Shown in pieces: positions 14,719 through 23,249 of a DNA stretch of 33,014 bases. Under the pieces are notes generated by a model, which did no database searches, was not told the DNA's origin, and worked only from the letters and a program-made list of their open reading frames with translations. Origin of the DNA: Micromonospora sp. KC606 (GTDB taxonomy: Bacteria > Actinomycetota > Actinomycetes > Mycobacteriales > Micromonosporaceae). The DNA lies in NCBI RefSeq assembly GCF_004348675.1, contig NZ_SMKN01000041.1:1-33014 (forward strand), in the 5' to 3' direction. Each line of letters opens with the position of its first letter. The stretch's first letter is position 1. Made by a program: the position numbers and the translations under genes.

Positions 14719-16011
14719 ATGACGGAACGCGCATTAAAACCCAGACAAGTAGCGTACGCCGCGATGGCCGGCACCGCGTTTGAGACGTACGAATACTTCC
14801 TCTACGCTTTCGTCGCGGCGACCGTCTTCGGCCCGATCTTCTTCCCCGCCTTCCACCCCTGGCTGGGCACCCTTGCAGCGGTGTCGAGCCACGCGATCGC
14901 GTTCTTCGTCCGACCGCTGGGTGCCCTGCTGTTCGGTCGGATGGGCGACCGGCTCGGCCGACGACCGGCGCTCATCACCTCGCTGACGCTGATGGGCGTT
15001 GCCACCATCGGCGTCGGTCTGCTGCCGACCTACGCTGCCATCGGTGTCACCGCGCCGATCCTGCTGGTGGCGTTGCGTCTTCTTCAGGGCCTGTCAGTCG
15101 GGGGAGAGATTCCGGGCGCGGTGCTGATCGGCGTCGAACACTCGCCGCCGGAACGGCGCAACCTCTTCGGCGCCTTCGCCTACATCGGGGTCACCATCGG
15201 ATTCCTGATCGTCGCGGTGTCATTGCTGCTGGTCACCACGGTGGTCGGCGCGGAGACCTTCCAGAGCTGGGGATGGCGGATCCCGTTCCTGTTCAGCGCG
15301 GTACTCCTGGTCTTCGGGCTGGTACTTCGTACCCGGCTGGCGGAGACACCCGAGTTCATCGCGGCGGAAAGCCGGATCAGTCGGGAACGGGCCGCCGGTC
15401 GGCTGGGCACGCTGTTGCGTGGGTCGGGCCGCCCCCTGCTCGTCGCCACTCTGATCTGGATCGGCCCGGCCACCTTCTTCTATGCGTTCCTGACCAGCCT
15501 GCTCGCCTACACGAAGAATTACGTACCAGAGTTGAGCACCGCGACAGTGCAGTGGGCGCTGCTGCTGACCGCGACCGCGCTGACCGTGATCGCCGTCATC
15601 TCCGCCCACTACGGCAACCACGCGAACCGGGAACGGATGATCATCATCGCGGGTATCTGGTGGACCATCTGGGCGGCACCCTCGTACCTTTTGGTCGACC
15701 TGGGGTCCACACCGGCGCTGTTTACGGCCATGCTGGTCGGTGTCGTACCCCTCGGAATCGTCACCGGGGTGGCACCGGCGCTGACCGCCGACCTGTTCCC
15801 CGTCGAGGTGCGCTACCTCGGCCTCGCCATAGCCCTCACCATCAGCGTGCTGATCGGCGGGGCTCTCCTGCCGATACCCGCACTCGCCCTGGTCGGCGCG
15901 GCCAACGGCTCGGTCGTACCCATGATCGCCATCCTGCTGGTAGCCGGCGTCGCCTCCATCGTCGGCGGCTTCATGGTCCGGAGGATGCACGCGAAGCCCG
16001 CGGGCGCGTGA
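14719..16011 (+). CDS. MHS-family MFS transporter (ProP/ShiA-like)
   Basis: ATG 14719 follows a GAGGGGCGAGG ribosome site. The 430-residue protein has 12 hydrophobic segments and the metabolite:H+ symporter hallmarks: FETYEYFLYAF at the start, GRMGDRLGRRPAL (loop 2), LQGLSVGGEIPGA, and RIPFLFSAVLL. This family imports osmolytes, dicarboxylates or shikimate-like acids. Nothing nearby names the substrate. Confidence 0.8.
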   Translation: MTERALKPRQVAYAAMAGTAFETYEYFLYAFVAATVFGPIFFPAFHPWLGTLAAVSSHAIAFFVRPLGALLFGRMGDRLGRRPALITSLTLMGVATIGVGLLPTYAAIGVTAPILLVALRLLQGLSVGGEIPGAVLIGVEHSPPERRNLFGAFAYIGVTIGFLIVAVSLLLVTTVVGAETFQSWGWRIPFLFSAVLLVFGLVLRTRLAETPEFIAAESRISRERAAGRLGTLLRGSGRPLLVATLIWIGPATFFYAFLTSLLAYTKNYVPELSTATVQWALLLTATALTVIAVISAHYGNHANRERMIIIAGIWWTIWAAPSYLLVDLGSTPALFTAMLVGVVPLGIVTGVAPALTADLFPVEVRYLGLAIALTISVLIGGALLPIPALALVGAANGSVVPMIAILLVAGVASIVGGFMVRRMHAKPAGA

Positions 16012-16177
16012 AACCCGAACCGCGCGGCGTGTAGGCGCTGGTTGCGGCGCCCGAGTGAGTGGAGCATGCGCCTGCCCGCATCCGTGCGGCGCGGTGGCCA
16101 CCTTCTTGTGCCCTAACCTTCCCTATCAGAACTAAAAGTCTTGTCGCGCGGAGGGGTGTTGGGCATGATAGGTGCCC

Positions 16178-16330
16178 ATGAAGGTAAATGCGGTCCACGC
16201 TGCTGACGAGGAATTCTCCCTGCTTGGCGCACCAGCAGGGGCGGACCGTGTAGCGTGTCGTCCCCGGCGGGGCCGACCGCGCGGGAAGCCGGGCAACCCC
16301 ATCGGGTCGTTCACGAAGCCGACGTCATGA
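16178..16330 (+). CDS. Candidate 50-residue ORF coupled to the hydrolase
   Basis: ATG 16178 opens a 50-codon frame that ends TGA at 16328-16330, overlapping the ATG of the hydrolase as ATGA. The product begins MKVNAVHAADEEFSLLGAPA and ends basic (RRGRPRGKPG), which recalls the start of TetR-type genes but is too short to say. A dyad TGGGCA (16160-16165) / TGCCCA (16173-16178) lies at its start. It may be a real small protein or a leader ORF. Bases 16012-16177 hold nothing else I can support. Confidence 0.4.
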   Translation: MKVNAVHAADEEFSLLGAPAGADRVACRPRRGRPRGKPGNPIGSFTKPTS

Positions 16331-17205
16331 ACTCGATCTACCGCTCCGAGAACGGCCGCCGCGCGGTGGAGGAGCGTTACCGCGCGTTCCTGCACGCCTG
16401 GCCCGTGCCCTCGACGGAGTCGTTGCTCTCCACCCGCCAGGGTGACACCTTCGTCGTTTCCTGCGGCCCGCCCGACGCCCCGCCGGTGGTCCTGCTGCAC
16501 GGCGGCGGGTTCAACTCGGCGGCCTGGTTGAGCGATGTCGCAGGCTGGGCCCAGTCGCATCGGGTGTACGCCGTCGATGTGATCGGCGAGCCCGGCCTCA
16601 GCGCGCCGTCTCGGCCGTCGCTGGAGACGGATGCCTACGCCGAGTGGCTCGATGACGTGCTTGACGGGCTCGGGGTCACGCGGGCGGCGTTCGTGGGCGC
16701 GTCGCTGGGCGGGTGGCTGGCGCTCGATTTCGCCGTACGCCGACCGGAGCGGGTGGCGCGGCTCGCGCTGCTCGTACCCGCGGGGATCGGGCGTCAGAAG
16801 CACGGCGCGATCATCGCCTCGCTCTTCCTCGTGCCCTTCGGTAGAAGAGGTCGGCGTGCGGCTTACCGCTTCGTGCTCGGTCCCGTCCCCGCGTCGAGGG
16901 TGTCGGGTGCCGAGGCGGCCCTTCACCGAGACTTCGCCGACTACCTGCTGCTCATCCTGATGAACTACCGGATGCGACGCGAGCGGATGCCGGTCTTCAC
17001 CGACGAGCAACTGCGCCACCTCGATGCGCCGTTGCTGGTCGTCGCCGGAGCGAAGGACCGGATTCTGGACACGCACCACACCGCCCGCCGACTGCGTCAC
17101 CTGTGTCCCGACGCCGCCGTCACCATGCTGCCCGACACGGGCCACATCCCCACCGGATACGCCGAGACCATCCAGCGGTTCCTGACCGACGCAGGCCAGG
17201 AATGA
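16327..17205 (+). CDS. Alpha/beta hydrolase (serine type)
   Basis: The start ATG 16327 overlaps the small upstream ORF. The 292-residue protein has HGGGFNSAAW (oxyanion), a Ser nucleophile in GASLGGW, an acid in GAKDRI and a final His in DTGHIPTGY. It resembles esterases/carboxylesterase-like or CPO-type enzymes without a signal peptide. It overlaps the next gene as ATGA. Substrate unknown. Confidence 0.75.
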   Translation: MNSIYRSENGRRAVEERYRAFLHAWPVPSTESLLSTRQGDTFVVSCGPPDAPPVVLLHGGGFNSAAWLSDVAGWAQSHRVYAVDVIGEPGLSAPSRPSLETDAYAEWLDDVLDGLGVTRAAFVGASLGGWLALDFAVRRPERVARLALLVPAGIGRQKHGAIIASLFLVPFGRRGRRAAYRFVLGPVPASRVSGAEAALHRDFADYLLLILMNYRMRRERMPVFTDEQLRHLDAPLLVVAGAKDRILDTHHTARRLRHLCPDAAVTMLPDTGHIPTGYAETIQRFLTDAGQE

Positions 17206-17592
17206 ACGAGATTCCCGAGTCTGAGCCGACCGAGGACGTGCGGGCACTGCGCCCGATGCTGCGCGCCGACCTCGTCGCGGCGATGAAGGCGGGCCAGCCT
17301 GTGCCACCAGCATGCGGTCGAAGGGGTCGCGGTGATGCGGTGGCAGGCGGCCGGCGACGATGGCGTGGGCGTGGGTCTCGCGGTGCGGTTGGCCCGCCGC
17401 ACCAGCGGCACGACCTTCGCCACCGGGTGCCGAACGCGGTGTCGAACGGCCGACACCGTCGAGCGCCGGAAGGGCGGGGCCAACCGCAGAGGTGCGACCC
17501 GAGGGGAAGATGATCAGCGATCTGGGTCGTACACCGTCGGCGACCTGGGGAGGACGCGGGAGCGCGAGCTGGCGGCGAGGGTGGTGGCATGA
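17202..17592 (+). pseudogene. Probable YqeY-like gene broken by frameshift
   Basis: ATG 17202 overlaps the hydrolase stop and opens with RALRPMLRADLVAAMKAG, close to the start of GatB/YqeY proteins. The frame then loses this resemblance near 17300. In the next frame a C-terminal part (VERRK... GEDDQRSGSYTV, LGRTRERELA) fits the YqeY tail, and its TGA at 17590-17592 overlaps the next ATG. That natural coupling supports the idea that the reading frame changed in the middle. Homology is by eye only. Confidence 0.45.
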
Positions 17593-18122
17593 CCGAGACG
17601 ATCACAGGAACTGGCATGTCCCCGCTCGAGATTCTGCTTGTCCTTGGCGCCGCTGTCCTGGTGCTCGCCCGCTGGTTACCCGCCGTGGCTCGTGGCCCGG
17701 TCACCCTCGCGGCGGCGGCAACCGCGGCGCTTTCCGCAGCGGTGTCGATCGTGCTCGGGCTGCGCTGGCAGATGGTGCCCGTCGTTGCGGCCGCCGCGAT
17801 CGCGCTCGGGTTCGCCGCCGTCCCGCTGCTGCGACAGCGCGCCGGGCGAACTGTGCGGCGGGCGCCGCGGTGGCTGGCGTTGCCGGGATCGGCTGCGTGC
17901 CTGGCTCTGCTCGCGGTCGGTCCCGTGGCGGCGTGGGCGCTACCCGAGCCGGCGTTTCCTGAGCCGTCAGGCCGGTACGCGGTGGGCACCACCGTGCTGG
18001 AGTGGACCGACTCCGGTCGCCCCGAAACCTTCACCGCCGAGCCCGACGACCATCGCAGCGTTGTGGTGCAACTCTGGTACCCCGCCTGTCGCGGCACCAG
18101 AAACCCTCCTCATTCCGCATAA
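17589..18122 (+). pseudogene. Truncated PAF-acetylhydrolase-like membrane protein
   Basis: ATG 17589 overlaps the preceding stop. Residues about 10-115 hold four or five hydrophobic segments. After them comes the start of the family's hydrolase part (GRYAVGTTVLEWTDSG, VVVQLWYPA), as in actinomycete PAF-AH-type lipases. It then ends at a stop at 18120-18122 right after WYPA, without Ser, Asp or His of the active site. About 250 residues are missing, so the gene is cut off by a rearrangement near 18090. Confidence 0.6.
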
Positions 18123-18267
18123 CATGCGTTACGCAACAGTCGTTACGTTACCCGGCTGGGTCTGGCCACGCCACCCGGGTTTGTCGAACACGCGAAAGGC
18201 CGCCCCGCCGCGAACCGCCGGAGCCGATGACCTCGACCGCACGGCGCGGAGGAGGGAGGCGGCCGGG

Positions 18268-18888
18268 TCAGCCGGTGAACCGGGGCGCGGGCTTGCCGCA
18301 GAGGTGCCCGGCCGGCAGTCGCCGACCGCAGATCACCAGCAACAGATTCTGGGCGAGGCCGTGCAGCGGTGTGCCCGAGCCGTACTCCCATTCCAGGTCG
18401 GTGGCCCGCAGCCGGACCCCGGCCAGGTCGGTGCCGAAGAACCGGGCGTTGCGCGGCCGCATGCCGGTCAGCACCGCGGTCAACCGCTCGGCCGGAACGC
18501 GGCGGTCCAGGCCCAGCGCCACCGTGATGTCCAGACCGTGGATGACGTCGTGCGACAGCGCACCGACGACCCCGCCACCGACCGGCGTCCACGGGTGCTC
18601 GGCGTTGTCTCGCAGGGCCGCGACCAGCCGTTGGGGCGGCAGCGCCGCCGCGTCCCGGCGTGCCGCGAAGTTCGCTGCCCGGTTGAAGCTGCCGCGTGCC
18701 CTCACCACGTCGAGCGCCAGGCGCCCGAGTGAGGTCCGGAACGGCATCGTCAGGTGTGCGACGACCTCCCGTACCCGCCAACCGGCACACAGGGTGGGTG
18801 CGTCCCACCGCTCTGCCGGCAGCGCCGCGAGCAGGTCCGCCAGCTCACGCCGCTCGGCCGCGACCGCGGCCCGAAGCCGATCTTCCAC
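18268..18888 (-). CDS. Maleylpyruvate isomerase/DinB-like (mycothiol-dependent) family protein
   Basis: GTG 18888 with GGGAGG upstream gives 206 residues. The helical bundle starts AERRELADLLAALPAERWD, has the TLCAGWRVREVVAHLTMPFR motif (about 36-55) and HDVIHGLDI near 110, giving the metal-binding His residues of DinB/MDMPI proteins. Family members use mycothiol in isomerase or transferase reactions. It is divergent from the sigma factor gene; the reaction here is unknown. Confidence 0.7.
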   Translation of the reverse strand: MEDRLRAAVAAERRELADLLAALPAERWDAPTLCAGWRVREVVAHLTMPFRTSLGRLALDVVRARGSFNRAANFAARRDAAALPPQRLVAALRDNAEHPWTPVGGGVVGALSHDVIHGLDITVALGLDRRVPAERLTAVLTGMRPRNARFFGTDLAGVRLRATDLEWEYGSGTPLHGLAQNLLLVICGRRLPAGHLCGKPAPRFTG

Positions 18889-18990
18889 TTCGCCTCCCGT
18901 TGCCTCCGCGCCGGCCCGGTCGGGCCGGCTTCCAGAGGTACGAGACGAGCCGTGTCGTCTCATCGGTGCGGTGTTGTCGGTGCGGGTGCG

Positions 18991-18996
18991 TAGGGT
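18991..18996 (+). promoter_or_regulatory. Likely -10 box (leaderless) for the sigma factor
   Basis: TAGGGT at 18991-18996 ends 7 bases before the GTG at 19004, the spacing of leaderless actinomycete promoters. No good -35 is seen at the usual distance. Confidence 0.4.
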
Positions 18997-19003
18997 TCGG
19001 ACC

Positions 19004-19990
19004 GTGGTGGAGACATCGACCGCCGGGGTGACCGTCGCCGACCGGCTGGAGTCGTTCCGGGTGGAGCTGACCGGCTACTGCTACCGGATGCTCGGCTCGG
19101 GCTTTGAGGCCGAGGACGCGGTGCAGGAGACCCTCATCCGCGCCTGGCGGGCGATCGACCGACACGACGAGCGGCGCTCGTCGCTGCGCACCTGGCTGTA
19201 CCGGATCGCCACCAACGTCTGCATCGACATGCTGCGTGGCCCGCAACGCCGGGCGCTGGCCATGGACCTCAGCGGCGCGTCCCGGGCCGGTGAGGAACTC
19301 GGGCCTCCGTTGCCGGAACGGGCCTTCGTCCAGCCCGTCCCGGACGCCCTCGTCCTGCCGGCGCAGGGCGGCCCGGAGGAGCAGGCCGTGCGCCGTGAGA
19401 GCATCCGGCTGGCGTTCGTCGCCGCACTCCAGCGCCTGCCGGCCCGGCAGCGGGCCGTGCTGATCCTGCGTGATGTGCTGTGCTGGCGGGCTGATGAAAT
19501 CGCCGACCTGCTCGGCAGCACGGTCACGGCAGTGAACAGCGTCCTGCAACGGGCCCGGGCCACCCTGAAGACGGCGCGGGCCACCCCGAGCGAGCCGCTG
19601 CGGCCGGACGATCCTGCCCAGCGCGAGCTGCTGGCGCGATACTGCGACGCGTTCGAGCGACACGACGTGGCCGCCCTGGTCACGCTCCTGCACGAGGACG
19701 CCACCATGTCGATGCCGCCCTTCGCGTGGTGGTTACGCGGCCGGGAGGAGTTCCGAAGGGCGCTGCTGGCGACGAACGTGTGCGCGGGGGCCCAGCTGAT
19801 CCCGGTGTCCGCGAACGGGTCGCCGGCGTACTGGCAGACCCGTCCGGGACCGGACGGTGAGCATGTGGTGTTCGCGCTGGTCATCCTCGACGTGGCCGGC
19901 GGCCTGGTCACGGGCAGCACCACCTACCTCGGCCCGGACCGGCTGCTCCGGTTGTTCGGCCCGCCAGCGGTGTCGTCGGTGCCGGTTTGA
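19004..19990 (+). CDS. ECF sigma factor with SnoaL-like C-terminal domain
   Basis: GTG 19004 (or 19007) starts a 328-residue protein. Region 2 is seen at about 10-80 (GFEAEDAVQETLIRAWRAID, then SLRTWLYRIATNVCIDML), region 4 at about 135-190 (LPARQRAVLILRDVLCW, IADLLGSTVTAVNSVLQRAR). The last 120 residues are a SnoaL/NTF2-like domain (YCDAFERHDVAALVTLLHED), as in the ECF group annotated SigX5/TIGR02960. That tail is thought to control activity. No anti-sigma gene follows. The far longer open reading upstream is not used. Confidence 0.8.
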   Translation: MVETSTAGVTVADRLESFRVELTGYCYRMLGSGFEAEDAVQETLIRAWRAIDRHDERRSSLRTWLYRIATNVCIDMLRGPQRRALAMDLSGASRAGEELGPPLPERAFVQPVPDALVLPAQGGPEEQAVRRESIRLAFVAALQRLPARQRAVLILRDVLCWRADEIADLLGSTVTAVNSVLQRARATLKTARATPSEPLRPDDPAQRELLARYCDAFERHDVAALVTLLHEDATMSMPPFAWWLRGREEFRRALLATNVCAGAQLIPVSANGSPAYWQTRPGPDGEHVVFALVILDVAGGLVTGSTTYLGPDRLLRLFGPPAVSSVPV

Positions 19991-20006
19991 TGAGGTGCGG
20001 GCGGGC

Positions 20007-20425
20007 TCACGTCGTGCCACGAATAACCAGGTGTGGGCTGAGCACCGCTGGTGGTGGCAGTTCGCCGGCCAGGAGTTGATTCACCTGGTGTACGGCGAGC
20101 TCGCCGAGCCGCCGCTTGTCGAGGTGGATCGTGGTGAGCGGCGGATCGATCAGCTCTCCGATGCTCAGGCCGTCGAAACCGACCAGCGCGCACTCCGCCG
20201 GTACGGCGACGCCGAGCCGGCGGGCCGTCTGGAAGGCGCCGATCGCGACGAGGTCGTTGAATGCGAGCACCGCGGTCATGTCGGGATGTGCGGCGCGCAG
20301 CGTTTCGAACGCGCTGCCGCCAGCGGGCGTCGTCTGCTCACCGAGGACGACCCATCCGTCGTCGACCGGCAGCTGGTGGGCGCGAGCGACGTCGAGGAAT
20401 GTCTGGCGCCGCAACGCGTAGCTGC
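20007..20425 (-). pseudogene. C-terminal fragment of a LacI-family regulator
   Basis: The ~135 residues are the last half of a LacI effector domain: FETLRAAHPDMTAVLAFNDL, VAVPAECALVGFDGLSIGEL, PPLTTIHLDKRRLGELAV, ending VIRGTT. The HTH and the first effector lobe are missing; instead the sequence upstream is the start of a serine hydrolase read in another frame. It cannot work as a DNA-binding repressor. Confidence 0.75.
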
Positions 20426-20670
20426 ACCCCGGTGAAACCGGAACCGACGATGTCCTGGATGGCCTCCCGCAGCTCCGGGCGATCGTGCCCGGCAGCGGCC
20501 TTCGGCAGGGCCACGCCGGTTGCGGTGGCCATCCCGGGTGCGGCCACCCCGGCCAGCAGTGTTACGGCCAGCGCGGTGACCCCCACTCGCCGGAGGGGCC
20601 GTAACGCCCGGAGCCTGTCGCGCAACGACCTCCGTAGCCCGGTTGAGGCGGCCAGCTGATTGATGGTCAT
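20425..20670 (-). pseudogene. N-terminal fragment of a secreted beta-lactamase/D-Ala-D-Ala carboxypeptidase-like protein
   Basis: ATG 20670 with AAGGAA upstream starts a signal peptide (MTINQLAAS, then basic stretch and hydrophobic GVTALAVTLLAGVAAPGMA) followed by HDRPELREAIQDIVGSGFTG VQLRV, the first part of a class C-type serine hydrolase. After about residue 82 it runs into the LacI fragment out of frame and stops at 20338. The SxxK catalytic part is absent. A deletion joined the two genes. Confidence 0.65.
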
Positions 20671-20706
20671 AATTTTCCTTCCGGTAGGTGATTTTCTCGG
20701 TGGCAT

Positions 20707-20753
20707 CGGCATGGCCAGCGGCCTGGCTGATCGTCAGGCCGCTGGCCATGCCG
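20707..20753 (-). terminator. Perfect 19-bp hairpin terminator
   Basis: Arms 20707-20725 (starting CGGCATGGCCAGCGGCCTG) and 20735-20753 are exact inverted copies with a 9-base loop. The stop codon of the alpha/beta hydrolase tail lies two bases from the right arm, so it is a terminator for that leftward gene. There is no T-run. Confidence 0.65.
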
Positions 20754-20754
20754 T

Positions 20755-20865
20755 TCAGCGGCCCGTGCGGTCGAGGGTTGTGACCTCGCGTACGGCCTCG
20801 GCGATGGCGCGGAAGTCCTTCCGCAGGATCGCGCCGTGGCTGCTGGCGACCTGCGCGCCCGTGAG
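20755..20865 (-). pseudogene. C-terminal scrap of an alpha/beta hydrolase
   Basis: The minus frame ending at 20755 reads HLTGAQVASSHGAILRKDF then RAIAEAVREVTTLDRTGR, a normal-looking end of an alpha/beta hydrolase with a late Ser-His. The rest of the gene is missing: upstream the sequence belongs to the rightward GbsR gene. Only this last ~35 residues remain. Confidence 0.4.
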
Positions 20866-21504
20866 GTGATGCGCAACGGCGGCCCCACCGCCTACCGTGC
20901 CGACCTGGCCCACCGGGCCACCGAACGCCGCGCCCGGCGGCGCAGGCAGCCCGTCGCCCGCGGGTCGCAGCAACCCGAGCAGGCTCACGGACGCGATCCC
21001 GAGGCCGGGCGCGAGTACGAGGAGACGTTCACCACCCTGCTCATGCAGCAGGGCGTGCCCAAGATGAGGTCTCGGGTGCTGACCTGCCTGTTCACCACCG
21101 ACGCGGGCAGTCTCACCGCCGCCGAACTCGTCGGGCACCTTCAGGTCAGTCCGGCGTCGGTTTCCAAAGCGGTGGCGTTTCTGGAAAGCCAGGGCCTCAT
21201 CCGCCGGAAACGCGACGAACGCCGCCGCGACCGCTACCTCGTCGACGACGACGTCTGGTACCAGTCGTCGATGATCGCCGCTGCCCGATCGAACGCCCAG
21301 CTCGCCGAAACCGCCCGGCAGGGCGTCACCATCCTCGGCTCGGACACCCCGGCCGCCGTCCGCCTGGAGAGCATCGCCCGTTTCGTTGATTTCGTCGCCG
21401 AGAGCATCACTCGCGCCGCGGAACAGGCCCGCGACATCCTGCACACGAAAACGGCAACCACGCCACGTTCGGATCAGCGGCAGGAGTCCGGCCCCGGCAG
21501 GTGA
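20836..21504 (+). pseudogene. GbsR/MarR-family regulator lacking its N-terminal HTH part
   Basis: The frame gives, from about 20860, REVMRNGGPTAYRADLAHRA, ERRARRRRQ, then a MarR-type winged helix (SRVLTCLFTTDAGSLTAAEL, VSPASVSKAVAFLESQGLI, KRDERRRDRYLVDDDVWYQS) and a helical tail. Relatives I know begin with about 40 more residues holding an IS30-type HTH. Here these are gone, replaced at 20855-20870 by hydrolase sequence. In-frame GTG 20836 or 20866 and ATG 20869 could still start a shortened protein with an intact MarR domain. Confidence 0.6.
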
Positions 21505-21506
21505 AA

Positions 21507-21540
21507 CAGCCACCCGGCGTGCTCCGCAACCGGGTGGCTG
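21507..21540 (+). terminator. Hairpin terminator after the GbsR-like gene
   Basis: CAGCCACCCGG (21507-21517) and CCGGGTGGCTG (21530-21540) are perfectly complementary around a 12-base loop, directly after the stop. The remaining 21541-21808 shows no gene that I can support. Confidence 0.65.
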
Positions 21541-21808
21541 ACAGTCCGACAGACAAATCACCGATAGGCCCCGGCACCCGACCGGCGCATGGTGGAGGCA
21601 GGTGGAGAGGCTGCGTTGGCGGGCCACGTCGCATCCCTCCGGCCCGGCGGCGGCCCGCGTGCCGCCGCCGGACGCCGCCCGCCAACGTCAGGACGATGAC
21701 GTCACCCCACCTCCGGTCGGCGCCCTACGGCGCAGCGTTCCGTCGCGGGCGGACGACCGGGCACGCCGGCGGCTGCCGCGCGTGTGAGCAAGAAAGGAGG
21801 GGGCGGAG

Positions 21809-22078
21809 ATGGCCGCTCCCACCGTTACCGCCAGCCTCAACGCCTCGACCTACTCGCCCGGCGACCCGATGACGCTCACCGTCACGTACGGCGACCCGGA
21901 CACCCGGCCCGTCACGGTCACCGTCGTGGTGACCGACTCCCAGGGCAACCGCAGCGCCCCGGCCAGCGTCACCGCCGTCGTCGACCCGCTCACCGTCGCC
22001 GTCACCGACGACTCGGGGCGGGCCTGGACGAAGCTCTCCGACAACGGGTCGGTGGCCGTCTACCGGGCGGTGGCGTGA
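21809..22078 (+). CDS. Small Ig-like beta-sandwich protein
   Basis: ATG 21809 has AGGAGGGGG upstream. The 89 residues are nearly all beta-strand pattern (TVTASLNASTYSPGDPMTLT, VTVTVVVTDSQGNRSAP, LTVAVTDDSGRAWTKL), which fits an Ig/fibronectin-like domain of the kind found on phage tails and surface proteins. There is no signal peptide. It ends TGATG, coupled to the glycosidase-like gene, so the two probably act together. Confidence 0.6.
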   Translation: MAAPTVTASLNASTYSPGDPMTLTVTYGDPDTRPVTVTVVVTDSQGNRSAPASVTAVVDPLTVAVTDDSGRAWTKLSDNGSVAVYRAVA

Positions 22079-23115
22079 TGCCCCGGGTCACCGTCACCGT
22101 GCGGGACCACGGGGGGCGGGCCGCCACCACGACGGCCGACTACACGATCGCCCCGCCGGTGTTGGGCGGCTACTACCTGGTCGGCAACGGCGACCCGACG
22201 GCGGACCTGACCGGCGGCAACTTCCGTTCGCTGACCCAGTACCGCAGCCTCGGCGACGGCTACGTCCTCCCGGGCTGGAACAAGCCGTGGCTGCCCACCC
22301 TCGGACGCAACGGGTTCGCGATCACCGTGGTACTGGAACTGAAGCACTACGGGGCCCCGGACACCGGGCCGCAGACGTTCACCGTCGACGGGGTCAACCA
22401 CTCCGTCCCGGCGCCCGCGATGACGATCCAGCAACGTCCCGGGACGGCGTGGCCGAAGGCGTACGGGTACGGCCAGGTCCTCGCCGGCCGCTGCGACGGG
22501 CTGTTGGCCCGGGCCCTGTCGCAGTACCGCGCGCTGGGCTTCCCGGTGAACATCCAGCTCGCCTCCGAACTGGACACCGACCACGAGTTCGGCACCACCG
22601 AGTCGGGCGTGTCGTACGACTGGGCGGACTCGGACAGCCGCGCGGTGCAGGCGATGACCTACATCGTGGACTGGTTCCGGTCCCGCCCGCTGCCGGCCGG
22701 CACCACCTTCTCGATCGGCGCGGGCGGCTTCGACCGGGCCGCCTACCGGCGTACCCACCCGGAGTCGCTGATGGCGAAGCTGGACTTCCTCCAGTGGAAC
22801 GTCTACGCCATCAATCCGATCCACACCGCGCTGGCCCGGTTCCGCCGTACCCGGGACTGGGTGGTCGCCGACCTCGGCCCGGTGGCGCTGTCCCGCCCGG
22901 TGATCGTCGCCGAGTGGGGGGTCCGGGTCGCCGAGTTCCCCGACCAGGCGGCCTGGATCGCCACGGTGCCGTCGGCCATCGCCCGGCTCAACGCCGAGCG
23001 GGGGCCACGGATCGTGCGGACGAACTACTTCAACTCCGGGTGGGGCACCCTCTCACCCAGGGCGGCCGGGCTGGCCGCGCTGCGGGCGGCCTACGCGACC
23101 CGGCCGTACGCCTGA
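22078..23115 (+). CDS. TIM-barrel glycoside hydrolase-like protein (no signal peptide)
   Basis: ATG 22078 overlaps the Ig-like gene. The 345-residue protein starts with a short beta segment like its neighbour (PRVTVTVRDHGGRAATTTAD) and then has a clan-A-like barrel: NIQLASELDTDHEFGTTE, giving a possible acid/base Glu, and PVIVAEWGVRVAEF, a possible nucleophile Glu. Such fused Ig + glycosidase pieces occur in phage baseplate or tail proteins. No secretion signal is seen. Substrate unknown. Confidence 0.6.
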   Translation: MPRVTVTVRDHGGRAATTTADYTIAPPVLGGYYLVGNGDPTADLTGGNFRSLTQYRSLGDGYVLPGWNKPWLPTLGRNGFAITVVLELKHYGAPDTGPQTFTVDGVNHSVPAPAMTIQQRPGTAWPKAYGYGQVLAGRCDGLLARALSQYRALGFPVNIQLASELDTDHEFGTTESGVSYDWADSDSRAVQAMTYIVDWFRSRPLPAGTTFSIGAGGFDRAAYRRTHPESLMAKLDFLQWNVYAINPIHTALARFRRTRDWVVADLGPVALSRPVIVAEWGVRVAEFPDQAAWIATVPSAIARLNAERGPRIVRTNYFNSGWGTLSPRAAGLAALRAAYATRPYA

Positions 23116-23249
23116 TCCGGCCGGTCACGACGGCAGAGCGAGGGACGTGGCCTGGTCGTCCGGCGAGGCCACGGTCCCCCGGCTCGGGGCGCGGTCGGTC
23201 GAGGCAGGTGCCGGCGGCCCGGTCGGGCGCGAGTCCCTATGCTCGGAGC

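Noticed and set aside
14719..16101. Large antisense ORFs under the MHS transporter
   Set aside because: They are Arg/Gly-rich shadows of a clear membrane protein.
16255..16326. GTG 16255 as hydrolase start
   Set aside because: It adds a Pro/Arg-rich piece with no ribosome site; ATG 16327, coupled to the small ORF, fits the family better.
18002..19003. Long open reading upstream of the sigma factor in the same frame
   Set aside because: It has sigma-factor motifs only from 19004 on, overlaps a good opposite-strand gene (18268-18888), and is composition-driven in this high-GC DNA.
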